Source: Heloderma charlesbogerti
Lineage: Eukaryota; Chordata; Lepidosauria; Squamata; Helodermatidae
Reading direction: 5' to 3'
DNA: 64,000 bases
Assembly: GCA_026122225.1 (NCBI GenBank)
Contig: JANEZZ010001497.1
Span: 1,426,001 to 1,490,000, forward strand
Below are positions 47,282-58,912 of the stretch, piece by piece. Each line of letters starts with the position of its first letter. The stretch's first letter is position 1. The notes below the pieces were generated by a model. The model was not told the DNA's origin and did no database searches. It saw only the letters and a list, made by a program, of their open reading frames with translations. The position numbers and the translations under genes are program-made.

Positions 47282-47371
47282 GTCCAGACGCGAATGGCAT
47301 AGTGGGTGCCATTTGTGGCCGTGAAGCTGGTAGATTAGCTTAAATGCAGCTATTTACGGCTGCATTTACGC

Positions 47372-48547
47372 TAGGGATGGCAGAGAATTCTGCCACGGAT
47401 TTCAGTGAGAATGAATGCACTGGCATTCAGCCCCCTGAAACCTGTGGCAGAACGGCCTCCCCCCCCTGCCACCCCACAAAATCCCCCCCGGGATGAAACC
47501 TGGGGCAGATGTTCCAGTGGTGGCTCCGGCGGTGGCAGCTGGCCTCTTGGCTGGCTGCTGCAGAATCAAATGGCGGCTGCCATAGCAGCCGCCATTTGCA
47601 TCCGGCCAGGCTGCCGTGTTAGGCTACGTAAGTATTTACGTAGCCTATCACAGTAAAGGCAGCCACACAAATGGCAGCCACCATGCCATTTGCGTAGCTG
47701 CCTTTGCTGTGATAGGCTACGTAAATACTTACATAGCCTATCACAGCAACAACAACAACAAAAACAGCGTACACAAATGGCGGCGGCTACGGCAACTGCC
47801 ATTTGCATTCCCTTTTTTTCACTGTTTTAGCCTGCGTAAATATTTACTTAAGCTATTACAGCGAAGAAAAGGGGAATGCATATAGTGTAGTGGGCGCTAT
47901 TTGTGTTCCCCTTTTTTTCACCATAATAGCTTATGTAAATATTTACATAGGCTAAAACAGCGAAAAAAAGGGAACGCAAATGGCGGCTGCTGTAGCCATT
48001 TGTGTACGCCAGTTGTGTACGTGGTTTTTTTTTTACGGAAGGCTGCCCAGCGGCTGGATGTTCGGCTGCAGGCAGCCCCGGCTGGCAGCTCTACAGAATC
48101 TCTGCAGAGTGGAGCCGGCTGGCTCAGGATTTCAGGAGGAGGTGCGGACCTGTGCCTCTCAGAGCTGCATGCCAGATAGGGATGTACGGAACACTTACCT
48201 GCTGTTCTGGAGCGGGGGTCCACAGGGGGAGAGGTGATCCGTCCCTCCCCCTGGAATCTGTATGGGCCAGCACCTCTCTGAGGTAATCCTGCGGAGCCGG
48301 CTGCCGGCTCCACTTCGCTGGTGATACAGCCAGCCGCCATTGCCGTGCCGTATCGCTGGGGTAGGTGAGTCTCCAGCCTAGGGATGTCAGAGAATTTCAC
48401 CAGCATGGGCCAGCACCGCTCTGCGGTAATCCTGCGGAGCCAGCCACCAGCTCCACTTCGATCAGGATTTCAGGAGGAGGTGCGGAGTGCCTCCCCCCCA
48501 TCGCGAATCACCCTGGCGAAAAGGTAAGTGACTTTCGTACATCCCTA
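47372..48547 (+). mobile_element. F2 hAT-like element (nested) with internal patch
   Basis: TAGGGATGGCAGAGAATTC to GTACATCCCTA; atttacgc and atttaggc match 7 of 8. A foreign patch at 48148-48487 copies the 46152-46403 locus. Confidence 0.82.
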
Positions 48548-49024
48548 ATTTAGGCTACTCTACCAGCTTTACGGCCTCAACCAGCATCCACTATGCCATT
48601 TGCATCCCTGTTCACATGACAGGCTTCGCAAATATTTGCGTAGCCTATCACGGGAAAAAACAGGGATGCAAATGGCGTAGTGGACGCCATTTGCGCCTGT
48701 AAAGTTGGTAGATTAGCCTAAATGCAGCTAAATGCAGCTAATCTGCCAGCTTTACAGCTGCAAATGGCACCCACTACTCCATTTGCATCCGGAGACTCAC
48801 TCACCCTACCCCAGCAATACGGCATGGCAATGGCGGCCGGCCATATCGTCAGCAGAGCGGAGCCAGAGGCTGGCTCTGCAGGATCAGGACACAGAGGGAG
48901 CCGACCCACATGGATTCTGGAGGGGCATGGAGGTGAGTGTTCCGTTCACCATGGGCCCCAATGGGGCCGGATTCTTGGAATCCAGCCTCATTGGGGTCTG
49001 TGGCGAAATTCCCCCTCATCCGTA

Positions 49025-49290
49025 ATTTATTTTATTTATTTATTTGTTTGTTTGTTTGTTTATTTATTTATTTCATTTCTATACCGCCCAATAGCCGAAG
49101 CTCTCTGGGCAGTTCACAAAAATTAAAACCAAACAACACACAATAAAACAATTTAAAATATATAGAACATTAAAACCACAATATAACAATACAACCACAA
49201 TAAAACCTAGCAGCAGTGCAGGAGTTTAAAATACAGATTTAAAACAGCAAAGTAATGCCAAGCAAGAATGTCAAGCAGCTGCATATAACA
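49025..49290 (-). mobile_element. L2-clade LINE 3' tail
   Basis: (TTTA)n followed by TTCTATACCGCCCAATAGCC and AGCTCTCTGGGCAGTTCACA, the reverse of the 3' end at 1260-1330. Confidence 0.7.
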
Positions 49291-51563
49291 CCCCAGCCCC
49301 ACTGCCACATGGAGACACTGCTACATTTTCTCATCCTTTAAATCAAAATGGGGATCACAGATAGGGATGTACAGATTTTGTTAGATCCATTCCATCTATG
49401 TCTTGCAGGCTGTCAGGCGTCTTTTGCTCCATCGTCCACTCATTGGCAGATTCGGACCCCCCACACACACTCCCTTGGAAAGTACACAGAAATGTCCACC
49501 ACAGTGTATTGAATTTTCAGTGCCATGTAACATTTTGCAGACTTCTCTTAGCTCAGTGTACAATCAGTGAGCAGAGCGCGCGCGCGGGCATACGCATGCA
49601 CACACACACAGAGGTTGCTACACAGCAGAGGATGAAGAGAAATCAGAAATGTAGAAGCGGTTGAAAATATTAGCATATTTTCCAGCAGCTTTTGTACTTT
49701 TGTACGACTATGTCTGTGGACCCCCCCAACCCCTCCCCCCCAGAGATGGACAGACTTCTTGGAGTCCATGCTTGGTGGGTGCTCAAGCAGGCACTGCTGC
49801 CACCCACCCACCCATGCAATCCAGGCTGTGTGGGCCCCTGGAGGCCTTGGCGAGCTGTCCAAGCGTGCACTACAGCTTTCCACTACTCTGTGTGAGCCGC
49901 CATCTTTTATGCAAGATGGGGCTGTATATTTTCATAGATTTGATTTATTGTCGTACACAATGGTGGCTAGAAAGGGCCATTTCCACAACACTGGAGTCTT
50001 CTGATGTTGTAGAACTGGCCCTTTCCAGCCACAGTTGCGCACAACAATAAATCTACGGAAATATACAGCCCCATCTTGCATAAAAAGGGCCCTGTATTTT
50101 TGCATAGTGGATAGCTGGATAGGAGTGGGAGAAAGCATTGACCCTTTCCCTCCCTCCCATCCTGGGCCAGCTACACAGGGTCAGTGGCTTGATGAGAGGA
50201 GGATGGTGAGAGGGGATTCCCTCTTCCCTTCCTCCTTCCCTTCCTCCTTCCCTCAAGGTGCTGCCTTCACAGTAGCTGGGATGAGGCGGGGGGATGAAAG
50301 GATTGATCCTTTCTCCCCCTCCCATCCTTGGCCAGCTACTTGGGGCAGTGGCTTGATGGGAAGAGAACAGCGAGAGGGGCTTCCCTCTTCCCTTCCTGTT
50401 CCCCTCAAGGTGCTGCCTTTGCAGTAGCTTGGATGGGAAGGGGAGAAAGGATCCCCACCCAGTGAACTCTGTGCTTGCAGCAGCTACTTTCCATATATTA
50501 AATCTTGCACACAATGGCCGGCTGGAAAGTGCAGGCCATTGTGTTCAGCATTTAATTCACGGAAAACAGCAAGTTGCCATTTGCAACTTGGCTGGGGGCA
50601 CTGGCAGGCGGGACAGGTAAATCCTGGCAGCTCACACAGCTCGTCAAGCGGGGGTGGGGCTCAGCGAGCCAAGTCCAAGGGGGCAGGCAGGGGGGAGTCC
50701 TTTGGACTTCACCCCCTACACAGATGCTCATGACATCCCTACAAAAAACACCAGTCCACAAGTTAGTGGAAGCCTCAGAAAATGCCTGGCTGCTGCAGAA
50801 TTTGCTGGTTGGAGTCATAGAAATCCTAAGTCATTTGAATCCATTACAGATTCCCCCAACATCCCTAATTACAAGTATTTTGATAAATACATACAGATTT
50901 AGAAAAGTATGTTGCAATTTAGGCAGTACATTCTTATATTGTAATGCACTATATTTGTGCTCCTCAAGGGGTGATAACCGAGTGTCAGAATGGGACGTTG
51001 TACAAGGCTCCAAGACAAGCAAAGACCTCACTGGATTAATAGGATCACTTCTTTTCACTTTGCATCTGGTAGGACTGGAGACAGCCTGGGAGAATGTTTG
51101 GTTTGTGTGCTTTGCCTCTTGTTAGTCAAGGGCACCTCTAGAACCCAGAATTAGCACTGAAAAGGCACAGCTTTCAAGCGGATGACAGGGAACAAATAAA
51201 TAAGATTGAGAAAATTAGTTCAGTCTTCATTTTAAGACAAATGTACCCAATTTTGCACTTTTGAATCAATATGCAAAACTAATCTCAATTATTCTTTGAA
51301 ATTTGCACTTCCGTGAATTTTGCAATAGAGTTCTTCAATCAAAAATGCATGCATTAGGACAAACGTGCACACAAATGTGTACAAATGTTCATGTTTTTGT
51401 TTTTTGTTTTGTTTTCTTTTTAAAAAACACATCTCAATGTTCAGGTCAAGCCAAATTTAAGACTGGGGAAAACATCTCAAGATTTGAGAAAAAAATCTCA
51501 AGAATTGAATTTAAGATTGGGAAAATGAGAAACTGAGACACACCAAACATTTCTCCATCCGAA

Positions 51564-51596
<33 letters not shown>

Positions 51597-51716
51597 GAGG
51601 AGGAGGAGGAGGAGGAGAAGAGATCTGAAGTTTGTTTTTTTAAATATCAGGTGTTCTTCAGTAAATGCTCTTAGAGGACTTATAGTAAGATTTAAACAAA
51701 ATGATTCAGGAACAAG
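49291..51716. other. Intron 2 of gene 3: mixed decayed repeats
   Basis: TAGGGATG at 49362 and CATCCCTA at 50744 and 50871 suggest old hAT-like ends without clear partners. A foldback lies at 49915-50085, a two-unit tandem at 50125-50440 and a (GGA)n run at 51568-51617. No exon recognised. Confidence 0.45.
50125..50440 (+). repeat. Two-copy tandem repeat, about 150-170 bp unit
   Basis: CTCCCATCCTGGGCCAGCTA to CAAGGTGCTGCCTTCACAGT is repeated from about 50315 with substitutions. Confidence 0.8.
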
Positions 51717-52730
51717 TAGGGATGTACGAAAATGACTTACCTTTCATGTATTATGTTGATGGTGGGGGGGAGGCGTTCCGTCCCTCCCCCTGGAATCCTC
51801 GATGGGGGTGGAGGTGATCCGTTCCTCCCCCCTGGAATCCTCGATGGCCGGCTGTGCTCCGCGGCAGCTCTGCGGAGCAGCCGGCCACGCCCAGCCCAGC
51901 CCAGAGCTGTCCGCAGCCAGATTTCTGGCCACGGAGGGCTCTGGGAAAACAAAAACAAAAAACCCGCGTACGCAAATGGCGGCGGCTACGGTCGCCGCCA
52001 TTTGCGTTCCTTATTTTTGGCCGTCTTAATCTACGTAAATATTTACATAGACTATGATGGCGAAAATAAAGGGGAACACAAATAGCGTAGTGGGCGCTAT
52101 TTGCATCCCTTTTTCATTCACCATTTTAGCCTACGTAAATCTTTACGTAGGCGAAAACAGCGAATCAAAAAGGGATGCAAATAGCGCCCGCTATGCTATT
52201 TCTGTTCCCCTTTATTTTCTCCGTCATAGTCTACGTAAATATTTACGTAGACTAAGACAGCCAAAAATAAGGAATGCAAATGGCGGTGACCACAGCCACC
52301 ACCATTTGCATACGCTGGTTTTTTGTTTTTTTTTCCCCAGAGCCCTCCGCGGCTGGAAATCTGGCTGCGGACGGCTCTGGGCTGGGCTGGGCCATAGCCG
52401 CCATTTGCATATGCGGTTGTTGTTGTTGTTTTTTAAACCCACCCAGCCATGACAGGCTACGTAAAGATTTACGTAGCCTATCATGTCGTGTTTTTTTTTT
52501 TTTTAACAAGAGTGGAAATGGCGGCGGCGGCCGGTCAAAAGACCAGCCGCCGCCGCCACCACCGGAGCCGCTGCTGCCCAGAAGATCCGTCCCAGGTAAG
52601 TCTCGTCCTGGGGGAGATCTGCGGGGGGGGGCAGGGGGGTGGCAGGCTGTTCCACCACGGAGTTCAGGGGGCCGAATGCATTGGCATTCGGCCTCACCAA
52701 GATCCGTGGTGGAATTCTCTGCCATCCCTA
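51717..52730 (-). mobile_element. F2 hAT-like palindromic element
   Basis: 1014 bp; perfect duplication ggaacaag (51709-51716, 52731-52738). An octamer ATGCAAAT precedes GGCGG at 52274. Confidence 0.94.
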
Positions 52731-52738
52731 GGAACAAG

Positions 52739-53325
52739 TAGTAGGAATCACAGTATAACAACACACAATAAAACCAAGTAAAATGCCAGCAATAAACATC
52801 AACCACTTCTTCCACAGTTTGTGCAAATACCTTCCCCAAAGGGCTTTGCCTTTTACCTATGTTGTTATCTTTTCAACGTCAGGCAAAGAACTTCTCCCAA
52901 GAATTGTAGAGGCCTAGTTCTGGGTTTATTATGGTTGTTTTATTGATTCCTGTACTGTTCACTGTTTTGCATTATATTGTGTGTGCGTTTTAATTCTTTT
53001 AAAATATTTCTATAGTATTTTATAGTTTCCACTGGTCTTTCCCTTACTTTGCAAAGGAAGACTGAATCAGCTGAGCTGCAGCGCTGTCATTCTCTGCCCC
53101 ACTCTCCCTTCTGAAGGAGCTTCGGGGATGGGCTGGCTTGGCAGGCCAACTTTGGTCTGTAGGACAGACGTTACCCATCTCTCTGATTTCGGGCTTTATG
53201 GGTCAAACCCAGCATGCTGAAAAGTGTGCTTGGAATTGTGCTTGGACTCGGAGCAAGGGCATACATTGTGGGTATGCAAGGGCATACATTGCGGCTGTGG
53301 CTGGGAGGCTTTTTCAACCTAAGGG
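52739..53325. other. Unassigned intron DNA
   Basis: No repeat, exon or RNA gene recognised. Confidence 0.35.
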
Positions 53326-53994
53326 TAGGGGTGCACGAAAGCCACTTACCTGGTCTCGCAGCTTGCTTTGCGGTGGGGGGGAGGCGCTTCGCTGCTCCCC
53401 CCAAAGCTCAGGCCGGGGGGAGGAGGCTTCCCTTTACGTAGACTACTACGTAACTCTTTACGTAGACTACGGCGAAAATAAGGGCAACGCAAATAGCATT
53501 GACCTTATTTTCGCCGTAGTCTACGTAATCTTTACGTAGACTACAGCGACTAAATAAGGAACGCGAATGGCAGCTCCCTATGGGGGCCGCCATTAGCCGT
53601 ATGCGCTTTTTTTTTTTTAAAGTCACCTGTGATAGGTTACGTGACGATTTACGTAGCCTATCATGGCTGACTTTGCAAATCTAGCCGTGATAGGCTACGT
53701 TAATCGTCACGTAGCCTATCACGGGGGCTTTTTTTTTTTTTTTACTTTTATTGGAATGGCGGTGGCGGCAGCTGGTCGAAAGACCAGCTGCCGCCTCTGC
53801 CCCTGTCGAAGACCTGCTGAACTGCCGCCGAGACCCACCGCCAGGAGGGACATTCGGGAAAGGTAAGTCCCATCCCGGGGGGGTGCGGGGTCCGGGGGGG
53901 TGCAGAGAATTTCTCCCCGAAACTACTTCGGGGGGCCGAATACATTGGCACTCGGCCCCCCGAAGTTTCGGGGAGAAATTCTCCCCCATCCCTA
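53326..53994 (-). mobile_element. F1 hAT-like element, B-arm and core deletion
   Basis: Perfect duplication cctaaggg (53318-53325, 53995-54002). The B arm is joined directly to the central TAGACTACG module at about 53435. Confidence 0.93.
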
Positions 53995-54125
53995 CCTAAG
54001 GGCAAAATGGGTTCTAGGCAAATGCCTCAGGGGCTGCATGCCAACAGTAGGTGGGGTTGCCTCCCAGTGTGGGAAGCACAACTTCACTGCTGGTGCACAG
54101 CAATGTGATTGCCAAGATTCATACA

Positions 54126-54639
54126 TGGGGATGGTGCAGGTGTCCAGTTTGGTCCAGGAGTATGGTGGAACACCCCCCCACCCCTGAGCTGTGCCCTCCA
54201 AGCCTCTGCCCTCAGTCGCCCCCGTTCCTCATGCTTGCCGAGCTGCCAGCACTCACCTACGACCCAACTGTGAGAGCCATTTTGCAAAAAAAAAAAGGCA
54301 ACTGAATATGCGCACATTTGGTTGTACACAAAATGGTGTTTCAAATGGCCCATATATGCAAGATTGCAGGTGTAAATGGGCCATTTCCGCCTGTAATCTT
54401 GCATATATGGGCCATTCACGGTGCCATTTTGAGGAAGTCTAGATATGTGCATATTTCATCATTGCCACTTCTCTCTCTCGAAACGGTGCTCGCGGTGCTC
54501 GAGGGTGAGTCCTGCATGAGTGCAGGCGGCTCGGCGAGTGGCAGTGAGCTTGAGTGCTGGTCCAGGGGTGCATGAGTGGGGACAGGGGCTGGGTGGGCAC
54601 CCAGAGAACCTGGATGGGGGTGGCACCCGTCCATCCCTA
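54126..54639 (+). mobile_element. F3 hAT-like element
   Basis: Left TGGGGATGG, right GTCCATCCCTA; ttcataca and ctcataca match 7 of 8. Interior hairpin TGGCCCATATATGCAAGATT with its mirror at 54347-54416; outward donors ACTCACCTAC and GGGTGAGTC. Confidence 0.75.
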
Positions 54640-55208
54640 CTCATACACACGCACCCACACACATACACACAGATTGCACACTCCCCTCTTCTGAAAACGA
54701 CCGCTGCTAGCAATTAGATTTTAAGAAAACCTACCCCCTCCAAAAAAAATCTATGTTTATGATCCATAATCTGAGGTGAGATTTTCAGTGGGGAAAGTCT
54801 CTGCCTGAGGGAGAAACTGGCAGGATGGATGGACCCTCTCCCCCCCCCCCGGGCTGTATCAATGTGTGAGCCAAAGGCTTCCCACCTTGGAACTATGGTT
54901 ATACTATAGATATTGCCCTAAACCAGTGAGCAACCAGAAAGTAAATGCTACACCACAGTTACAGTATGGAAGGGAGAATTCCCTTCACAGGCGTTAGGCA
55001 ATACACACACACACACACACACACACATGGTCCTGGCACTTTAACAGGCTCTTAATTGCCCCACAGGAGGAAAACCTCTACAGTCTTCACAGGCACTCTT
55101 AGCAACATGACAGCACCATGGACATTATTTCACATTTGGGGAGATTGGAAAGGATATTGAGAAAGGGCTTCAGATCTGCAAACATTACACTGAGGAAGTT
55201 TTTCCTAC
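54640..55208. other. Gene 3 intron 2 start
   Basis: CA repeats at 54645-54670 and 55002-55027, otherwise unrecognised, up to exon 2. Confidence 0.4.
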
Positions 55209-55353
55209 CTTTTACAGCAAATCTGGCCTGTGCCACATCGTATGTGTCCAAGAGAAAAGACAGGACAAGTGTTCCCTGGTATGCAAATACCTCCATAAAC
55301 GTGTAAACAAGTGTGGGCATCAAGCAAATATTGAACTGAAAGATCACAGAGTC
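55209..55353 (-). CDS. Beta-defensin gene 3, exon 2 (defensin domain 1)
   Basis: The acceptor ATTTCCTTAG opens 145 bp in phase 1, ending AAAAG|GTAGGA in phase 2. Forty-seven codons encode a domain with spacing C-7-C-5-C-9-C-5-CC (exon residues 15, 23, 29, 39, 45, 46). It contains the canonical Gly-Gly-x-Cys turn (YGGIC) and ends CCK. An additional Cys at exon residue 2 is shared with gene 2; if unpaired it could link to another chain or be removed with the propeptide. The N-terminal stretch before the first motif Cys is longer than in gene 2, consistent with a propeptide segment. Another frame is also open but has no matching family. Confidence 0.82.
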
Positions 55354-55388
55354 CTAAGGAAATGAAAGAAAAAAGTCAATGTTGATGG

Positions 55389-55504
55389 AAGAAGAAGAAG
55401 AAGAAGAAGAAGAAGAAAAAGAAGAAGAAGAAGGAGGAGGAGGAGGAGGAGGAGGAGGAGGAGGAGGAGGAGGAGGAGGAGGAGGGAGAAGAAGAGGAAG
55501 AGGA
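55389..55504 (+). repeat. (GAA)n(GGA)n microsatellite
   Basis: About 115 bp pure purine tract directly 5' of gene 3 exon 2 on the gene strand, where it is a polypyrimidine run. Confidence 0.95.
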
Positions 55505-55857
55505 ATAGGACTGAGATTTCAACATCCATTATTTATGGCCTGCTATTTTTCTAGCAGTCTTCTCCTGAGCACCATGGTTCATATACTACACAGTGGCTCT
55601 GCCTGATTGCCTTTTAGACTTCTTACAATGCTCCAGCACCATAAAAATCTGCATTGCTAACAACAATTTTATCAGGGACAGTTTTTTTCCAGTGTACAGA
55701 TGCTATGTTGGAAAGCCCCACCTCTTACATTCTGCACCCCTCCTCAAAACACCCCCCCAAGATAATAATGTTACAAAACTCACTTTGTATTTTGCACCAC
55801 TAGAGGTGGGAGGGTGACAATATGCAATATTGAGCACAATTGATGTGGTAAATGAAT

Positions 55858-56001
55858 AAATGAGTGCAATTGTGCCGTAGTTTGAACACTCTTTGGCATT
55901 GCCCTTCTTTGGAATTGGAATGTAAAGGTCAGTTTACATTCCAATTCCAAAGAAGGGCAATGCCAAAGAGTGTTCAAACTACTGCACAATTGCGCTCATT
56001 T
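55858..56001. repeat. Near-perfect inverted repeat, about 69-bp arms
   Basis: Arms 55858-55926 and 55933-56001 are reverse complements with only a few mismatches and a 6-base loop GGTCAG. Confidence 0.92.
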
Positions 56002-56013
56002 CACATGCCAGCA

Positions 56014-58020
56014 AAGTGATGCTCAAAATCCTACAAGCTAGGCTTCAGCAGTATGCAAACCGAGAACTACCGGAAGTACAAGCTGGGTTTCGAAGAGGCA
56101 GAGAAACTAGAGATCAAATCGCCAACATTCGCTGCATCATGGAGAAAGCAAGAGAATTCCAGAAAAACGTCTATTTCTGCTTCATTGACTACGCTAAAGC
56201 CTTTGATTGTGTGGATCACAACAAACTGTGGCAAATTCTTAAAGTGATGGGAGTACCAGACCACCTTACCTGTCTCCTGAGAAACCTGTACGAGGGTCAA
56301 GAAGCAACAGTAAGAACCAGACATGGAACAACTGAGTGGTTCAAAATTGGGAAAGGAGTACGACAAGGCTGCATATTGTCACCCTGCTTATTTAACTTAT
56401 ATGCAGAGTACATCATGAGAAATGCCGGGTTGGATGAATCACAGGTCGGAATTAAGAGTGCCGGGAGAATTATCAGCAACCTCCGATACCACCCTAATGG
56501 CAGAAAGCGAAGAGGGTCTAAAGAGCCTCTTGTTGAGGGTGAAAGTGGAGAGTGCAAAAGCTGGTTTGAAACTCAACATTAACAAAATGAAGATCATGGC
56601 ATCTGGCCCCATCACTTCCTGGCATATAGAAGGGGAAGAAATGGAAGCTGTGACAGATTTTATTTTCTTGGGCTCCAAGATCTCTGCAGACAGTGACTGT
56701 AGCCATGAAATTAAAAGACGCTTGCTCCTTGGGAGGAAAGCTATGGCCAACCTAGACAGCATAGTAAGAAGCAGAGACATCACCTTGCCGACAAAGGTCC
56801 GTCTAATCCAGGGATGGACGAAAGTCCCTTACCTGTCCTCGAAGCTTGCTTCGCGGTGGGGGGGAGGCACTTCGCTTCTCCCCCTGAAGTTCATGCAAGG
56901 GGGGGAGGCGCCCTGCCTCACCCGGCCGAAATTCAGGCCAGGTGGGAGGCGCTCCATCCCTCGCCGGCAAAATTCAGGCCGGGTAGAAGCGCCCCGTCTA
57001 CCCGGCCGCAAAAAAAACAAAACAAAAAAACCCCCACCCCCGTGATAGGCTACATAACGATTAACGTAGCCTATCACGGCTAGATTTCCAAAGTCAGCTG
57101 TGATAGGCTATGTAAATCTTCACGTAGCCTATCACAGGTGACTTTGGAAAAAAAAAAAGCACGTACGCAAATGGCGGCCCCCATAGGGAGCCGCCATTTG
57201 CGTTCCTTATTTGGTCCCTGTAGTCTACGTAAAGATTTATGTAGACTACGGCGAAAATAAAGGCAACGCAAATAGCTAATCATTAATCATTACGTAGCCT
57301 ATCATGGGGTTTTGTGTTTTTTTTACTGCACTTGTAATGGCGGCGGCAGCAGCCGGTCGAAGGACCGGCTGCCGCCCCCGCCCCTGACGAAGACCCAATG
57401 AACCGCCACCGGGACCCGCCGCCGGGAGGGACATTCGTGAAAGGTAAGTCCCATCCTGGGGGGGGGGCAGGGTGGTGGTGGAGAATTTCACCGCCGATTT
57501 CGGGGGGCCGAATGAGTTGGCACTCGGCCCCCCAAAGTTTCCGGGAGAAATTATCCCCCATCCCTAGTCTAATCAAAGCAATGGTTTTCCCAGTGGTAAT
57601 GTATGGCTGTGAGAGCTGGACTATAAGGAAGGCTGAGCGCCGAAGAATTTCTGCTTTTGAACTGTGGTGCTGGAGAAGACTCTTACGAGTCCCCTGGACT
57701 GCAAGGAGGTCCAATCAGTCCATCCTAAAGGAAATCAACCCTGAGTGCTCATTGGAAGGACAGATCCTGAAGCTGAAGCTCAAATATTTTGGCTACCTAA
57801 TGCGAAGAGAAAACTCTCTGGAAAAGACCCTGATGCTGGAAAGACTGAAGGCAAAAGGAGAAGGGGACAGCAGAGGATGAGATGGTTAGATAGCATCACC
57901 GACACAATGAATATGAACTTGAGAACGCTCTGGGAGAGAGTGCAGGACAGGAAGGCCTGGTGTGCTATGATCCATGGGGTCACGAAGAGTTGGACATGAC
58001 TGAATGACTGAACAACAACA
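56014..58020 (+). mobile_element. BovB LINE ORF2 and 3' end, interrupted by F1
   Basis: Plus-strand RT is readable: FCFIDYAKAFDCVDHNKLW and GVRQGCILSPCLFNLYAEYI, then MAESEEGLKSLLLRVK after a frame change at about 56480, where the bases encoding the catalytic YADD are missing. After the insertion it continues to the tail GACTGAATGACTGAACAACA. Confidence 0.93.
56809..57566 (-). mobile_element. F1 hAT-like element in BovB, central deletion
   Basis: Starts CAGGGATGGACGAAAG (C instead of T) and ends CCCCATCCCTA; perfect duplication gtctaatc (56801-56808, 57567-57574). Core cut at 57276, near the symmetry axis. Confidence 0.94.
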
Positions 58021-58912
58021 AAGAGGTGGGAGGCAGGGTGAGAGAAATCTGGGGAGGTGTGTGTTGCAAGTCAAGGGTGATCCATTCACCCTGAAGCCAG
58101 GAGTGCTTATGCACAGCATTCAGGTGGACAAGAGAGAACAAATAAAAAGAGAAACTGAATTGTTCCTGTCATAGGGTATTGTTATGTATTAATTAGCATT
58201 AATTTCCCCAAATCTTCATAGAACAGTAAGGTTGGATGGGGCCTATGAGACCATTGAGTCCAACCCTCAATCTTTATCTCCATCATCCAACAGAAACAGT
58301 TAAATAAACCACAAATCAAGACATGGATGTGGGGGTGTGTTGGAGGGGTGTGTGTTACATGATACATTTATTTTGAAATGGGATGTTGTTTCTTTTTCTT
58401 TTCAAAAATGGTATATTTACTTTTGAACAAGTAATTTAACTGTCAGGTGACACTAGACTGCCAGTGATCCAATTTTTCAGTTAAGGCATTTGGCGTCGGC
58501 AGTGATTGGGTAAGGTCTGAGGTCTACAACTGTTTGGAAATGAAAATAACTAAGACTGCAATCTTATACACACATACCGGTCTGGGAGTAAGACCCAGCA
58601 AATGCAATGAGCTCTGGGTAGACATGCATCGGATTACACTCTAAAGGTATTTCTCATGGTCTTATAGGAAAAATATATCTATTATTATCATCGAATTTAT
58701 AAAACTTATCTGTAACAGCCTAGCAGCAACCTCTTTTGTAGCTGAATGAGAGAACAGGGGGAAACCCACCCCCTTTCTGACCTTCCCTTCCTGTGGTCTT
58801 TTCCATTGTATCCAGGTAGAAAGCTCCCCCCACCCTCAGATGTTTCCGTCAACCAGCCTTAAAACTCCCTGGGCGTCTGGTATCTATTTTAGAAAGTCTG
58901 GGAACTGACTAT
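58021..58912. other. Intron 1 DNA of gene 3
   Basis: A short minus-strand CR1 tail lies at 58216-58280 (AGAACAGTAAGGTTGGATGG). The rest is unassigned. Confidence 0.4.

Larger units (their letters stand above)
46179..49024 (-). mobile_element. Outer F2-like element with two nested elements
   Basis: Left end TAGGGATGTACGGAACACTT, probable right end CCCTCATCCGTA. The two internal insertions are at 46380-47281 and 47372-48547. Unnested pieces 47282-47371 and 48548-48830 share a TAGATTAGCTTAAATGCAGC palindrome. Flanks do not match, so the outer boundary is inferred. Confidence 0.55.

Noticed and set aside
55379..55606. Poly-Glu/poly-Gly open frames
   Set aside because: Direct translation of the GAA/GGA microsatellite.
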